A DNA stretch of 64,000 bases from Allacma fusca (Eukaryota > Arthropoda > Collembola > Symphypleona > Sminthuridae), in NCBI GenBank assembly GCA_947179485.1, contig OX359245.1, forward strand, positions 49,835,067 to 49,899,066, written 5' to 3'. The notes under the pieces were generated by a model. It was not told where the DNA came from and did no database searches. It saw nothing but the letters and a program-made list of their open reading frames with translations. This document shows positions 1 to 12,491 of the stretch, in pieces (position 1 is the stretch's first letter; each line of letters opens with the position of its first letter). Position numbers and translations under genes: made by a program.

Positions 1-132
1 GACCCATGACCTTAATTTGACCTTTTTGGGTTATTAGTAGACCCATGACCTTAATTTGACCTTTGTGAGTTAGTAGTAGACCCATGACCTTAATTTGACC
101 TTTGTTGGTTATTAGCATACCCATGACCTAAC
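1..132. repeat. 39-bp tandem repeat, cut by window start
   Basis: Three near-identical 39-bp units beginning GACCCATGACCTTAATTTGA (starts at 1, 40 and 79) are followed by a partial fourth. Units differ at a few positions in the second half. The array probably continues to the left of the window. No coding potential is seen. Confidence 0.9.
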
Positions 133-350
133 ATACACTAAAATGAATCTCAAATAACATCATAATGACCATTAGGAGCTATTGAAGTGCACGGTTTTAT
201 TTACATGTATACTTATCATTTATGGTGTGAACCGTTGGGCTTAAACAAAATCTTTGCACCAGTTGCAGATGTATAAGGCCAATCTAAAGTTATTAAACAA
301 CGTGTAACTTAGAATGCCTACTTGAGGTCAATGGAGAAATTAATTGTTAC

Positions 351-605
351 CTGCTATGACCATACCCTGTACTGATATTAAATGTTTGGGTACACCGGAT
401 ATTGTAAAGGAGAGCAATTTCTGTTGGACACCAGTACTTAGTTGAACAAATGTCACCTCCACTGCTGAAATTTGATTTTGTTTTGTTGTTTTTAATAAAA
501 TGCAGAAGGATGACTTGGATGCTAAATTATAAACTTGATTTGATCCAAAAATGTTGAAACTAGTCTGACTGTGAGTTGACAGGAAGACACAGAAATAAAA
601 GAGGC
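351..605 (-). CDS. possible internal exon of an unrecognised gene
   Basis: An 85-codon open stretch is bounded by a fair splice acceptor (T-rich tract, then TTAG, at 606-615) and a donor (GTAAC, complement of 346-350). Its length is a multiple of three, so it would keep phase. The translation starts with a hydrophobic run (LFYFCVFLS) and is otherwise mixed; I recognise no domain. The open frame extends past both splice sites by chance codons. No neighbouring exon was found, so it could be an exon of a longer minus-strand gene or a fortuitous ORF. Confidence 0.28.
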
Positions 606-1942
606 CTAAGCAATCCAAAAAAACAATACAGGTAATTAATTCAATCAAGGCATCGGGCGAACCCAAAACGATGCGTATCGGTAGCACTAGGTAAACCCCA
701 CCGCAATCGTTTGTTGATATATTATGTCTATATACGCGGTCATTTCCGGTCTTGTGGATGCATGGAATTACATTACGCCTTGCACTCCTAGAAACTATGA
801 ACAAAAAGTTTAATGAGTGTTCTAAATAAGAATTGTAAAGCATATCCGCCTAAAATTAGTTAAAGCCCGTTTTTTGGTTTTAACGTCCTTTGTACGCGGA
901 CCAAATTTACACCAATCAGCTTCAATATGCTCTATTACTAATATACAACAATCAGTTTCACAAATTTCTAACATCTTCTACATCGGTAGAACAAAACAAT
1001 ATGGATTGTTTTTTGAACAATTCTGATTGTTAAAAAAACAAAACAAAACTCGGTGAACAAAACAAAACTCAAATTGTTCTACTTTTGTTCATTTCCGAAG
1101 AGAACAAAACCAAACAAAACGAACAAATTACAGCACTAGGTACAGGTCCACCACATGCAGATATATCATTTTAGTACCCATGGATGCGCATTTACAACCA
1201 GCTAAAGGAATCAGAACAACATTAAGAGGCTACACAATGTTTGCTAAGTTGCTGAAATTTTGACCAATCTTGGGCAAAATTACAAAATCCGTAAAGCATT
1301 ATGTGGAATCTGTATTTGACACAGTTTAGTTAGTATGAGGTCCTTCCAAATTGTACATGATGGAAAATATGCCCATATTTAGATACCAATTGTTTTTTAA
1401 AACTAGCATAATAATTTGATTCTGATTCACCAGGGAATCTGTAGGGAATATACCGGGAAGCTTTGTTTTTGTCGGACATTTTATAGAGACATATTTGAGC
1501 TCGATATCATCTTCCGAAGTCTGCAATTCTGGTGTCAGTATTTGACCCTATGAATAAGAAACCTTAGAATTGCTTTAAAGAGTTGAAATAAGAAAAAAAA
1601 CTTTTGCTTATTTCAAAGTAATCTACGTCTTTTTTGTCGCGGAAGACGATATTGTGCTCAAAATCTATCGAGACGAAATGATGAAAGCATTCCTTTTTGG
1701 TTAGAAGCAATAACGCTTGCAACATTAATACACGGAACTCTTATCACCTCAATAAATAATCCCGTTAAACCTTTGCATAGTAATAAAATTCTAGTATTCG
1801 GGCAAGTCAATGTCTCAAATATATGCACAATCAGTAGCTCCCAGAGTAAAACTAGTAACATTGGGATTTTATTAACCATCAGACACAGACACCTCGACAG
1901 CGACATCATCCTTTTGAGTACTACTCAAAGATGTCTGATTTA
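606..1942. other. non-coding stretch with AACAAAAC-rich tract
   Basis: No supported gene. From about 960 to 1135 the sequence is dominated by AACAAAAC/GTTTTGTT words in both orientations, similar to a short tract near 55790-55910. It could be a decayed foldback or MITE-like element, but ends and target-site duplications were not found. Confidence 0.5.
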
Positions 1943-2275
1943 CCCACCCTGACAAGGAACCCTCGCCGCATGCCCACTTCGGATCGAAATGAGTTTTTTC
2001 CTGAGCTTATAGGTACCTGGTCCAGCGACCCAGCGCGTACAAAAGTCTAACCCTGGTTTGCGCGGGAAATCGCTTAATGTTTTAAAATGTAACCTCTGTC
2101 CTGCTAAAGGGTTCCCTGTTCAACTTAAATTTTCTAAATTAATTAACATAATTTTCTCAAATTTTCCTAAAATAAATAATCAGTACGAGATGGCTCAAAC
2201 TTTTGTCCGTGCTAGGAAAATTCGGCCAGGTACCCATAAATTCCGACCCCAAGTGGGTATGTAGCGTGAGTTAAT
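1943..2275. repeat. imperfect inverted repeat of a dispersed ~110-130-bp unit
   Basis: The left arm (about 1943-2055) and right arm (about 2190-2275) match as diverged inverted copies: the words GCATGCCCACTT, GGTACCTGG and ACAAAAGT recur in the same order on opposite strands. A further related copy lies at about 57002-57135, sharing the GCGCAAACCAGGG word and the segment around GAGTGGGCATGGGGCGAGGG. The 68-codon ORF inside is probably incidental. A SINE or MITE-like repeat is possible; no TSD was identified. Confidence 0.5.
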
Positions 2276-3496
2276 AGCTAAAATTAAACTCCTCTTCGAA
2301 ATTCGAGAATAATTATTGTTATCAGTAATTACATCTTATGAAAATTTGCATGCAACTTTTGTCTGGCACATATTGGCTGTTTGTGCTGGGAATTCAAGAA
2401 TTAACCATTTGAAGTGTGAACTGTGAAGTGGCACGTGCTTGTGTTGGGTCATTGCCCTGAAACACAAGTGTCAGCACTGAAAGTCTCAATTGGATCGGTT
2501 GTTCAGTGATTTCATTGTCATTATTTTTATAAACGAGACGTCTGTAGCTAATGCAGTGATTTGTTCGTTTTTGGTTTGTTCCATTCAAAAATACACAAAC
2601 AAAATCCGTCGTGCAATCTCATTACCAAATTCAAAGTTTGGTAATTTATAGTCCACCTCGAAAAAATTATTTCCTACTCTGTTGCAAATTATTGTTTGTT
2701 ATATTTTAACATCTTATCATCGCCGTTTTGCTTTGTTCTAGTTTTTTTCAAAAACTGATATTGTTTCTTTTCCTATATTCCAAAAAAAATAGCTAAAAAA
2801 AGAAAAAACTAAATACGAGCAACGTTACAGTATGAAACACTATCTATAAAGCGTCTATTGTAAGGTGTATTATATACATACGTACGTACAGTCGAGTATA
2901 AATAGAACGATCGTACCATCACAAGTTGATCAGACTTAAAACCCACTAACAATAAGCAGCACGTTGCAGGCTTAGAGTTGATTTTTATTAAAAGATTGCT
3001 TACAATTAGGGGTCGGTCCACCTTTTAATTTTTTTGAGATTTTTGGAAAATCAAGTTCTGGAATTAATTAATCTATTTGTGGATATAAGCGATTCTCTTT
3101 TTATAATATGTAGTAACCGCAATAGTTTGTGAGGTATAGATATTTTGATTTCCTGGTTAAACTTATCAAAACCAGTGTAAACTAGTAGTAGTTGACAGTA
3201 AACTAAAAATATTAAATGGCTCCTTGAATAAATACTGATACTTGTAAGTCTGAAACATAGGAGACCAAATTTCAAGAGAACCTGCATTTAAGGTTTCTAA
3301 AGCTATTTATGATATGAACGCAAATGAGGCATGTTTGGATGGTGAGTATGAATGACCTTATACTTATATTTATGTATAAATAAACATTAAATCTTTTGAG
3401 TAAATGTATGATCAATTTTCTAGTCACTTTATTTTAATTCAATTTATGTAGTCACTGAGGGATATCCCAGCCAAACATATTTTTTCGAAAGGTCAA
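2276..3496. other. non-coding stretch before the 3497 gene
   Basis: AT-rich sequence with only short ORFs lacking domain-like content. I see no repeat ends, RNA gene or clear promoter. The upstream region of the next gene should lie here, but no core element could be assigned with confidence. Confidence 0.4.
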
Positions 3497-4438
3497 ATGG
3501 AATTATCACACCTTCAAATGATGAAGAACCGCCACAGAGAGACAGCTTCCTTCAGTTTGAAAATGAAGTTCATCAGTTTGACCTCCAGCCGTAAGCAACA
3601 ATATGAAATCACTTCCACTTATTTATTTAATACTAATAATTTTTGCACAACATTTAAATTGGTCCAGGAATTTCTACAAAAAAGCAATGTTAATATTGGC
3701 AGGCCCAGAAGACAAAAACCTCGAGTGTGTTTGCAAGCAGCTATTTTCATAATTACGATGGGAATTATAAGTGTTACTTTGGTCTCACTCTTTTTAAATG
3801 CAAGCCAAGATACTTCAACAGAACAAATCTCAGAAATCCGACATGTTCCCGAAAATACAAAAATGGAATTGAGAATAACGTCGGCCTTGAATTTCAAACT
3901 CTTGAAGTCATTTCATACTTCTATAGATATTTTGGCCATTGACGAAAAATACTCGGACGACTTTAATTTTCCCCGACAAGACGGTAATACTGTTGAGCAC
4001 ATTCAAATATCCGGATTAATATCACCCCAATGGTTTAACTTTCTTACTCAAAAATTTCCTGCTGTACGAAGTCTAACAATTGATTTGTCTAAATTTTGCT
4101 CAACTAAAGCTTCTTTGCAAGATTTTCACGGGAGAGCAATATCATTTAAGGCTGTTGAAAAATATACTGTAATCAATTTCAAGCGTTGTTCTCCAAACAT
4201 TTCAAATTTTTTTCTTTCCTTAAACTTTCCTAATATAAGAAATTTTCTAATTGAGGATTCCAGTTTGACTTTGGAAAGATATGCAGTTTTGGCTAAGTTT
4301 TTGCAAAAATATGCAAAATTGTTTCACTCAGTGACTTTCCAGCGCTGCTACATCTGTAATCGGTGCAAAGTTCTTGACATTGAATACCCCAATTCTGAAG
4401 TTGAGATTTTCAATAGAAAAGCTGAACCATTGATCTAA
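3497..4438 (+). CDS. hypothetical single-pass membrane protein, LRR-like C-terminal part
   Basis: A 313-residue ORF from an ATG. Residues about 78-100 form one hydrophobic span (ending SVTLVSLFLN) preceded by a basic cluster (RPRRQKPR), which predicts a type II topology with a short cytoplasmic N-terminus and a ~210-residue outer domain. The outer part has spaced Leu/Ile/Phe patterns (for example SLTIDLSKF and IRNFLIEDSSLTL) resembling degenerate leucine-rich repeats of the F-box/LRR kind, and two Cys clusters near the end. I cannot name a family. A donor/acceptor pair at 3591/3667 looks plausible, but splicing it would break the downstream frame, so I keep the unspliced ORF. The start is the first in-frame ATG and is uncertain. 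Confidence 0.5.
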   Translation: MELSHLQMMKNRHRETASFSLKMKFISLTSSRKQQYEITSTYLFNTNNFCTTFKLVQEFLQKSNVNIGRPRRQKPRVCLQAAIFIITMGIISVTLVSLFLNASQDTSTEQISEIRHVPENTKMELRITSALNFKLLKSFHTSIDILAIDEKYSDDFNFPRQDGNTVEHIQISGLISPQWFNFLTQKFPAVRSLTIDLSKFCSTKASLQDFHGRAISFKAVEKYTVINFKRCSPNISNFFLSLNFPNIRNFLIEDSSLTLERYAVLAKFLQKYAKLFHSVTFQRCYICNRCKVLDIEYPNSEVEIFNRKAEPLI

Positions 4439-5797
4439 ATGATTTACAAATAGATAAGCAATGTGTCAATATCAAAATTAAGAAAAACGAAGAAATTAAA
4501 TTCCTGCCAGAAGTTTCTTAATGGGCTTCAATAAATAAATGGAATTTCGTAAATGGGCGACTCCTCCCACCAAATGTCAAGACGTATTGCAATGTCCTCC
4601 AACAAACAATTGATTCAAAAGTAAAAACAATCCTCTTACGTCAGAATAGATGAACGCTATCAAAATGACTGCTAATATTTTACCAGTTTGCTGTAACCCC
4701 GGATTTAGTCGACGAAATAGACGTTAACATTTTTTCAACAAGAATGAAACCTTAGGAGGGTAGCAATCTTTGAGATGAACTTCTAAAAATCAGAAACAGT
4801 CCGGCTATAATATCTCTGTTGGCGACAAAACTGAAAAAAAATGGATTGAAAGCTGATGAAGAAGAACTTTGTGAAGACAGTGATGGAAGATGTAGACGAG
4901 TGGATATATCATATATGTAATTACACATGTCTGCATTTGCTGGCAGCCCTAACTCTCAAAATGCATTTATAGTCGACCCAGAGTTCAAAATGAAAGATCA
5001 TATTAATCAGGCCGGGCATGTAAACCAACTGAAGAAATTGTTTTAGGATTCATGGATTTCCTATTAATAAAATGATTTTTATATCTAATGTTACGCAACT
5101 ACTTATGGCGAAAACGGGCAGAACACAGAACACCGTGGCCAAATATGTTCCAATGATAGAATGACAGTACTTCATTCAGAAATCGATTTCCAGCAAGCGC
5201 ATTTTTTTTATTAGCAGAAATTGGCTTACGTTACAAAATTATGCTTACGAATTGCAGTACTTTTTACATTTGTACATGCGAGAACATGCATGTCCATATA
5301 TAACGTCGTTCTTCAAACTAAAATGTCCAAGTTGCACTTTTTCCAAAACAAATTGACTTCATTTTACTTTCCTGACCGGCACATGCCGGTTTTTTGTTCA
5401 GAGGAACGAATTAATTATGTGTACAAAATATGAGTAAAGACCTGAGCTTAATACTGGGGGGAAATAAAATATTTTCTACATCCCAGGGATAGTTTCATGA
5501 TAACTTAAAGGCGTCTTAAACAACAAGAAGAGCTGCTAATAACCACAAATGACCAGTGGATATACCGCTTCTAAGGGATGTTTTTAAAGAAGATAAAGCA
5601 TATTTCGTGATTGGCAGTCCCAAATACCGATCCTTGGACTACAGTTTCCATATAGCCAGAGCACACTGTGCTATGAACAGATGGGAATATAGCTCATTGA
5701 GGAAAACTAGTTTGAATTAAAGAGCTGAAAACAAGTTTCTACATTTATTTGATGAGATAGATCTTCAAATAATTACACCATGGTACAAATTAACACA
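4439..5797. other. intergenic, no gene seen
   Basis: AT-rich sequence with no ORF of convincing composition. Around 5205-5300 words such as TTGGCTTACGTTACA resemble part of the 10300-10440 block, suggesting shared duplicated non-coding DNA of the TPR array. The 3' flank of the minus-strand TPR gene lies at its right edge. Confidence 0.4.
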
Positions 5798-7231
5798 TCA
5801 AGAGTTTATTTGAACCGAACCATTCAACTTTAAATTGACTATTGCTTGGGAACATTTAACCAATTTACGCTTTGTACGAAGTGTGTCCGGATGATTCGGG
5901 CCGAGCGTAATGGTTTGCGTTTGCAGAACCTGGATATAAAGTCCTTGGGCGTCGTTATATTTTCTTTGATTGCGAAACAGATTTGCTAAGCTATATTTTG
6001 TACGGAGAGTCTCCGGGTGATCTGCTCCTAATTTTATAATTTGTAGTTGCAAAACGTCGTGCAAAATGTCTTGGGAATCATTCAATTTGCCCTGTTTTAA
6101 AAAAAGGACTCCCAAGTTACATTTTGCACGAAGGGACTCGCGGTGGTCTGGACCTAAAAGCGTAATACGACTTTGCAATACTTCTTTAAAGCAGACCTCA
6201 GCATCATTATATTTCCCCTGCTTTGTAAGCACAGTTGCTAGGTTATGCTTTGTAAGAAGAGTATCCCGATGGTCCGGACCAAATACCTGAATTTTAATTT
6301 TGAGAACCTCATTATAAAGTTCTAGTGCCTCATTAAATTTCCCTTGATTTCGAAACGCATTTGCAATGTTATGTTTTGTTAAAAGTGTATCCTGATGTTC
6401 AGGACCTAGTACTTTAACTTGTATTGGCAGAATCTCGTTGCATAGTTGTTCCGCTTCGGTATATTTACCCTGATTTTGAAAAACATCTCCTAAGTTAAGT
6501 TTAGTATTAAGAATTTCGGGATGATCCGGACCCAGTAATTTAATTTGCATTTGTAGAATTTCATTGTAAAGATTTTGCGCATCGTTATATTGCCCCTGGT
6601 GTGTATTAACCATTGCTAAGAAATCTTTAGTACTAAGTATGTCAGAATGACCCTCACCCAGTAATTTCATTTGAACTTGTAGGGTCTCGGTTAAAAGTTC
6701 TCTCGCATAGTTGTATCTATCCTGATCTAGTAAAACATGTCCTAAGTTGCGTTTAGTACGAATTGTGTCCAAATGCTCTGGACCTAATAATTTTATTTGC
6801 TTTGGAGGAATGTCACTGTAAACCTGTTCCGCATTTTTATATTTTCCATGCATTTGAAAGACCACTGCCAGGTGATGTCTAATAAGTAGTGCGCTCTGAT
6901 GATCTACACCATATTGCTTCATAAAGATTTGCAGAACGTCGTTGCATAGTCCCTCTGCATCATTATATTTTTTCATACGTATTAATGTAGTAGCTAAGTT
7001 TTGTTTGGTCGCTAATGTTTCGGGATGGTCCGGACCTCGTAACTTAATTTGGGTTTGTAGAACCTCGTGATAAAGTTCCTGTGCGTCGGTATATATCTCC
7101 TGATTTAGTAATAGATGCGCCAAGTTACGTTTTTTAACAAGTGTGTCTTCGTTGTCCGGATGTAGAGTTGATATTTGCTTTCGCAGAGCTTCGATTCCCG
7201 CATTTATTTCAGTAGATGTTGATGCTGTCAT
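5798..7231 (-). CDS. TPR-repeat protein, kinesin light chain/nephrocystin-3-like (copy 1)
   Basis: A 477-residue intron-free ORF built almost entirely of 42-residue kinesin-light-chain-type tetratricopeptide repeats: ten complete and one partial, each close to LLGPDHPETLRTK followed by NLA, QGKYNDAE and LYNEVLQ. Such repeats form an alpha-solenoid for protein-protein contacts; no enzyme motif, heptad coiled coil, NB-ARC or membrane segment is visible, so a cytosolic scaffold or adaptor role is inference. The ATG at 7231 lies nine bases after a CAG acceptor-like site (TTTTATCGCAG); the other two copies appear to start their exon at the aligned site, so an upstream 5' exon is possible. The C-terminal five repeats align position by position with the copy ending at 33425. 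It is the most intact member of the array. Confidence 0.85.
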   Translation of the reverse strand: MTASTSTEINAGIEALRKQISTLHPDNEDTLVKKRNLAHLLLNQEIYTDAQELYHEVLQTQIKLRGPDHPETLATKQNLATTLIRMKKYNDAEGLCNDVLQIFMKQYGVDHQSALLIRHHLAVVFQMHGKYKNAEQVYSDIPPKQIKLLGPEHLDTIRTKRNLGHVLLDQDRYNYARELLTETLQVQMKLLGEGHSDILSTKDFLAMVNTHQGQYNDAQNLYNEILQMQIKLLGPDHPEILNTKLNLGDVFQNQGKYTEAEQLCNEILPIQVKVLGPEHQDTLLTKHNIANAFRNQGKFNEALELYNEVLKIKIQVFGPDHRDTLLTKHNLATVLTKQGKYNDAEVCFKEVLQSRITLLGPDHRESLRAKCNLGVLFLKQGKLNDSQDILHDVLQLQIIKLGADHPETLRTKYSLANLFRNQRKYNDAQGLYIQVLQTQTITLGPNHPDTLRTKRKLVKCSQAIVNLKLNGSVQINS

Positions 7232-9088
7232 TATTTTCTGCGATAAAATTAAACAAGTGTAAAGGGTTTTTTAATGCGACTTAAATACCCATTTAGTACT
7301 TTCAAAATTATGTTTATTCAAATTTGAAAAACTCTACCAATAATTGGTCTTCATTTTGAACACTGATAAGGTCGTCCTGAATTTGAGTGATGTTTCTGAA
7401 AAAATACACAATAATTTTAGAACAGAATATGTGACGTAATGGGATTGGGGTTATAGCCCGAAAGAGGGAATGGCTTTGAATTGATCAAATCTCCCTTTCC
7501 TTAACACTTCTTACAGAGATATTCTAGATTAAATGTTTTGTCACATATGGTTCAATATTTATTAAAATGATTCTAAAAATAAGTTTCCTGGTGGATATGT
7601 TAATCTGTACACATTACATTTTTACCATACTGGTCTAAATTTTCTCTAATTTGATTTAAAACTGCTCTTTTTTTGCTTTCCATCGACGGAAGTTGCAAAA
7701 GTTAGAAACAATCCCCATCAATAATATAATATTATAATAACTAACAAAGCACTTCTATATCCCTTAATAGAAAGTACTTAAATATCCCTTAAATTAAAAC
7801 TACCTTGAACTAAACCTAAAACTACCTACTTGGTGCTTGTATTTCCCTTATTTCGATATGTCTATAAACAGTCGTGACGATTGGAATAAGAAACCAAAAA
7901 ATTATCCTCAGGTTTGAAAGTCCTAGTTAGAGCTATTGCTGCCACACTACAGAATGTTAGTTTGATACTGCATTGGTTAAAGCTATACTTCTGAAAAGTA
8001 GTGAAATGGAAAGATGTGTCACTGTCAAATTCGGTGACACCGGAAACACATTGATAAATGTCTGATATTCATTGACTAAAATGTATTAGTTAAAGCTATC
8101 ACAGTTTAGAATGCAACATACGAAATACGTATTGCACCAAAATAATTGATAATATGCAGTCATAGAACACCCAGCACTTATTGTTAGGTGAGAAAATTTA
8201 TCCTTGCAATTAAATTCAAACAAACTTCTAATCTATCTGATCATTAAAGTTTACTGATTAGCATATCCAAAACGTCAGGTAATGTTATACACGGCGTCTT
8301 CAAAAAAACACATTTGAGTCTACTATCAAGGCATTCAGGTTCGTATTTTATATACGTAGAAACCTGCCTAGAGCGAATTTGCCGATGTAACGACACATGA
8401 CGAGTCTCCTCAGACTATGTATGTATTTGCATGATGAGTCATACCCCGACGACACCTCTGTCACATATAGCTTCAAAAAATCTTCGTTATTGAAATGGCA
8501 CTGAACTTTGTGATAAAGTCTTATGAAAATCTCTAAATACTATTCCCTATCCTATGTTCCCCCTCTGATAAAGGGATTCTCTTATAGTCAGAGTAAACTG
8601 TAGTGAAAATTAAAGGACATCAATTGAAGGTCTTTATTTTCTGATTCATACAAGTAAATCTGATGCAATGTAAATAGTTATGTTAGTGACAACAATCATG
8701 CTTGTGCGGTCTAATGTTCGCAATTATCACCTCCCAATTAGTAAATACATATGTAGCTAATAAACAGGCAATACATGTGTGAAAGAATCAGTTGAAGCAT
8801 AAAAAACAGTTCCATGGAATACTATCTTCTGATCTATCTGGACGTCCAACGCTCAAGTAATTACGCAATTTAATATCTACAAATCCTATTCAGGATACAG
8901 TGGATGCACGTTAAGTACAGGCATACATGATTGTTTGAAAGCTATCGCTCATGTCGAACAATGTTGGGGGAAGATAAAGAGGGAATTTTATTTGGACTCA
9001 TAAACCCAGGAATGTTTTTGCGCATTTTGCAAATATATTTTTAGATATTTCATCATTTCAAGTATCTTACAATCCAGTATCTGTATGT
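7232..9088. other. TPR-array non-coding DNA (upstream block of copy 1)
   Basis: No gene. Segments recur near the other TPR copies. About 7900-7960 (CTATTGCTGCCACAC) matches 35245-35290; about 8020-8090 matches the DNA after the LINE (39720-39790) and 43430-43480; about 8230-8330 matches 11650-11850, 24590-24690 and 42105-42200. These fix the duplicated unit as gene plus upstream DNA. Whether any of it is regulatory is not shown. Confidence 0.6.
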
Positions 9089-9096
9089 GTTCAAAG

Positions 9097-9986
9097 TAAG
9101 GTTCTGCACGGATAGGATAAATTCATTATCCTATCCGTATCCTATCCTATCCGAAAATTTGACGATAATTACGGGTAGTATCCTATCCTATCCGAAATGT
9201 CGGATGAAGAAAATATTTTATCCGAAACTTATCCGACACTTTTCGGATCGGATAGAATGGCTATCCGAAAATGTCGGATAAAAATCGTCCATTATCCGAT
9301 CCTATCCGCGGATATCCGATTATCCGAGAAACAAATAACTTTGTGTCAGGTTATGCACGGATAGGACAAATTAATTATCCTAGCTGTATACTATCGGAAA
9401 ATTTGGGGATAAAATATTTAGCTTTTTAATTTCTGGTTTACCGGAACATGTGCTAGTAAAATACCTCCATAGTTGCATGCAAATTTACTTTTCGGTTTCC
9501 ATTTTTCCGAAAACTAATCACTTCACAAGAATTTACAATATTGTGCATCAGAGGTATTTTTCGTGTCATCGTGTCAAACATCGTGATAATGCATATGTAA
9601 ACTGGTTATATGGTGAATTTTCATTGGCCCACCAAGCGACTGAGTTTCTATAATACACATATATACATGAGGATCTTATTGTTAGTCAGAACCAGAAGTC
9701 TTGCAAGAGCAAAATTTGGTCTTAGTAATAATTTGCATCAACAGATGGCCGGCGTCGGATATCCGCGGATAACAGACGGATTATCCGAACAATTCAAACT
9801 GTTTATCCTATCCGATCGGATAATCAAATTGCTGTATTCCTATCCTATCCGTCAGTTTTCCTCGGATAAAAATTGGTATCCGATCCGTCGGATAAGTTTC
9901 GGATCGTTAAATCCTTGAATTTATCCTATCCGTATCCTATCCTATCCGTATCCGATCGGATATATCCGATCCGATGCAGAACCTTA
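9097..9986. mobile_element. hAT-like non-autonomous element with TATCCGA-word subterminal arrays
   Basis: An 890-bp element with terminal inverted repeats starting TAAGGTTCTGCA (fits the hAT YARNG end) and an exact 8-bp target-site duplication GTTCAAAG (9089-9096 and 9987-9994). About 250 bp inside each end is packed with the word TATCCGA/TCGGATA in both orientations, around an AT-rich centre. At about 9350 the words GCACGGATAGGA and AATTATCCTA repeat the left end, so an internal duplication or older nested end is present. No transposase ORF; the listed ORFs in it are word-array artefacts. A decayed relative lies at 42868-43435. Confidence 0.9.
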
Positions 9987-9994
9987 GTTCAAAG

Positions 9995-12357
9995 CATGTT
10001 TAGTTGGGATTTGCACAAACTTTCGAAGCCTTTCTATTATTTTTTGACAGAACGGGTTGAAGGTTGGGGAATCTTTTTTTTTTCTATTTAATTGCTGCTG
10101 GAAGAAAAGATTGACAAGGGATTTGAAAATGATTGATTTGTGTTTTTCTTGAAGTTATAGCTCAAATAATTGACAAGTGCTATTAGATTAAATTTTCAAG
10201 CATGGATTTCCTGTTTTGGTACGTCATTAGAGAAATCAAAAGAATGATGACACAATGATCACAAATACAGAATTGCCCAATAGTTTTACCTTTTAATAAG
10301 AATTCGGCTTACGCTAAACATTTTACTTTGTTAGCAGGCAATTGCTTACGTTGCAGCATTATGTTTCAGCAATGCTGATTCATTCGGCATATCAGAAATA
10401 GATATGTTTCGTCTCACAGTGAGCATAACATTATATAGTCACGACTCACGACTATTTACACAACACACGCTCCCACGAATATGTATCAAGGATAGAATTA
10501 TGTGAATCCACTCCCCACTGCGTCGTCATCTTGGCTATTATGAACTATTTAGTTTCATTAATTAGATTGAAATATACGAAAAATATCGATATAAAGCAGT
10601 ATGGAAGGATACGCAAGTGTAGTTTTTTGTCAACATGACATCATCTGATACTTGCCGTCTCATGAAAAACTCTCACTTGATAAAGCTTTCAATTTAATTA
10701 TAAATTTTCAAATTATGTGAAATATGTTTGGGGCACAACATTTAGCACAATAAATGGAATTTTTTATATTTAAATTTTCAGCTGTTATATTGATTTTTGA
10801 AAAACTGCTGTACCTCTTGGCGGGACTGTTTAATGTCTTATGTTAAATTGATTTAATTGACTTACAAGAAAATGCAAATTCTCAACACAAAAAGGCGGAA
10901 TTTTTGAAAATGCGCTGATTTATCTAATAAAATTTTGACAATAAAAAATGTAGCTAATAAGTCACAAATGAGCATACCATAATTCCCCGCAGCTTTTTTT
11001 TCCATGGACTCTTTTCTCCCGAGGGTACCCCATGTCTATATTATTAGGAAGTACATCTGTCGAATTTCCCAGTAATTGCATACCTAGTGCGTAATCAATG
11101 GATCAAGTTGAAATATTGGCACAATTACTGCAAATGTTACAGACAGCTGCAAGAGTTGGGACTATTAGTAATTCTGTCGTGCCATTGAAGTACGAGGTCA
11201 ATGTAAAGATTAGGCATCAGATATAAATAAAATGTTTTTGGAAATCGGGAATGTGAAAAGGTCCAATACAATTCCAAGTAAATAGGACAACATTCCTTAT
11301 AGGCATAGTGCTGGCCACTTGCGTCTTATATCGGGCATTTGCGACCAGTTTGGTGCTGTGCATTTTGATCATTTTAAGGATATTTTGAGCATAATTGTTA
11401 TGTGCAAATGAGGACATTGTATTTAAAAGTCGAACGCATACGATTTCATACAGATAGAGCGTTACGACGAAGTGGACTTTAGAATCTACAATGTTTCAAA
11501 CATTGATAGTGCCTATATATATTCAACACACTTCCAAAATATTTCCCTTCCAATTAACAATTAATACTGCCGACTGAGCTAAACGTGCAACACCTATTTC
11601 AGAAATCTGTCATTGTAAATAAATTAGTACTATAGATTCTAATCTCTGTAAACGTTCAAGTATGCTGATTAACATACCCAAAATATCGTGATGCAGGCAA
11701 CTTAGTCCCTTCATATCACTGCAATTGAATCCACTGTTGACACAGTCCACTCTCCATATAACAATACCTCATAATACTTCCCGTAAAACGACACAATGAG
11801 TCTCCAAAAAGTATTTGCGGAAGTGAATCATACCCTTACGGCACTCCTGCTAATAACATTTTATTACTTTATTTAATGTTCTTTAACGTTATATTTACAA
11901 CAATAAGTTCATTAATGGGTAACTTATTTGGTACTTAACTTATGAGAGTATGTCAGAATTCTAATACAGGGAGTCCTTTATTTGTATTGAGAATAAGTGA
12001 AATCAATTCCATTTAACTGAAAGCCATTACTCGTAGAAAAATAATGTAAGGATGGTTCAGATTATTTTGCAACAGGCTGATTCATCCAAGAGTTGTATCT
12101 TCTACGGTTACGTAATCACAATTGATTTTAGATATTCCCCCATCCCTCAGGAAGATCGGATGTTTTGTCGCACAATGAACATAATTATTAGTCGTCATTT
12201 TTAACAAAATACAAGTTCATACGAATTTTATTCAAAGGCTTTTTTTGTTGCACTCCAGTAGTTAAAAACCAAATCTTGAAGAACGTACTAACAATTGCAT
12301 ACTTTACTAGTAATTACTGTAATACTAATGACAACAATTTACTAATTTCTATGAAGA
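9995..12357. other. intergenic DNA of the TPR array
   Basis: No supported gene. Two internal segments are diverged copies: around 10380-10480 (GTCTCACAGTGAGCATAA) and around 12160-12230 (GTCGCACAATGAACATAA). The stretch at 11650-11850 matches the conserved block seen at 8230, 24590 and 42105. The rest is AT-rich single-copy sequence. Confidence 0.5.
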
Positions 12358-12491
12358 TTAAAAGAAACCATCATAAAAGTTAACAAGCCAGGAGTATGTT
12401 CTGGATTTAAGATTGGACTTTGCATTGACTTTGGTCCGAGAAAATTTTGTGAAATTACGTTGTGTACGAAATGTGTCGGGATGGTCCGCTC
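12358..12491 (-). pseudogene. TPR protein copy 2, detached C-terminal end
   Basis: Read on the minus strand this encodes the last TPR half-repeat and tail of the gene whose body lies at 22159-23267. Continuing from the body across the 4-bp target duplication gives ILGADHPDTFRTQRN in one frame, matching MLGPDHPDTLRTKRN at the end of the 33425 copy. The tail then runs to a TAA at 12358-12360, slightly longer than the copy-3 tail because the position matching its stop reads TGG. It is separated from its gene by a 9.67-kb retrotransposon. Annotated pseudogene because the allele is disrupted; excision or an empty allele would leave it intact here. Confidence 0.85.

Noticed and set aside
3591..3667. 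77-bp intron in the 3497-4438 gene
   Set aside because: Splice sites look fair, but removal shifts the frame and the alternative upstream frame has a stop at 3579.
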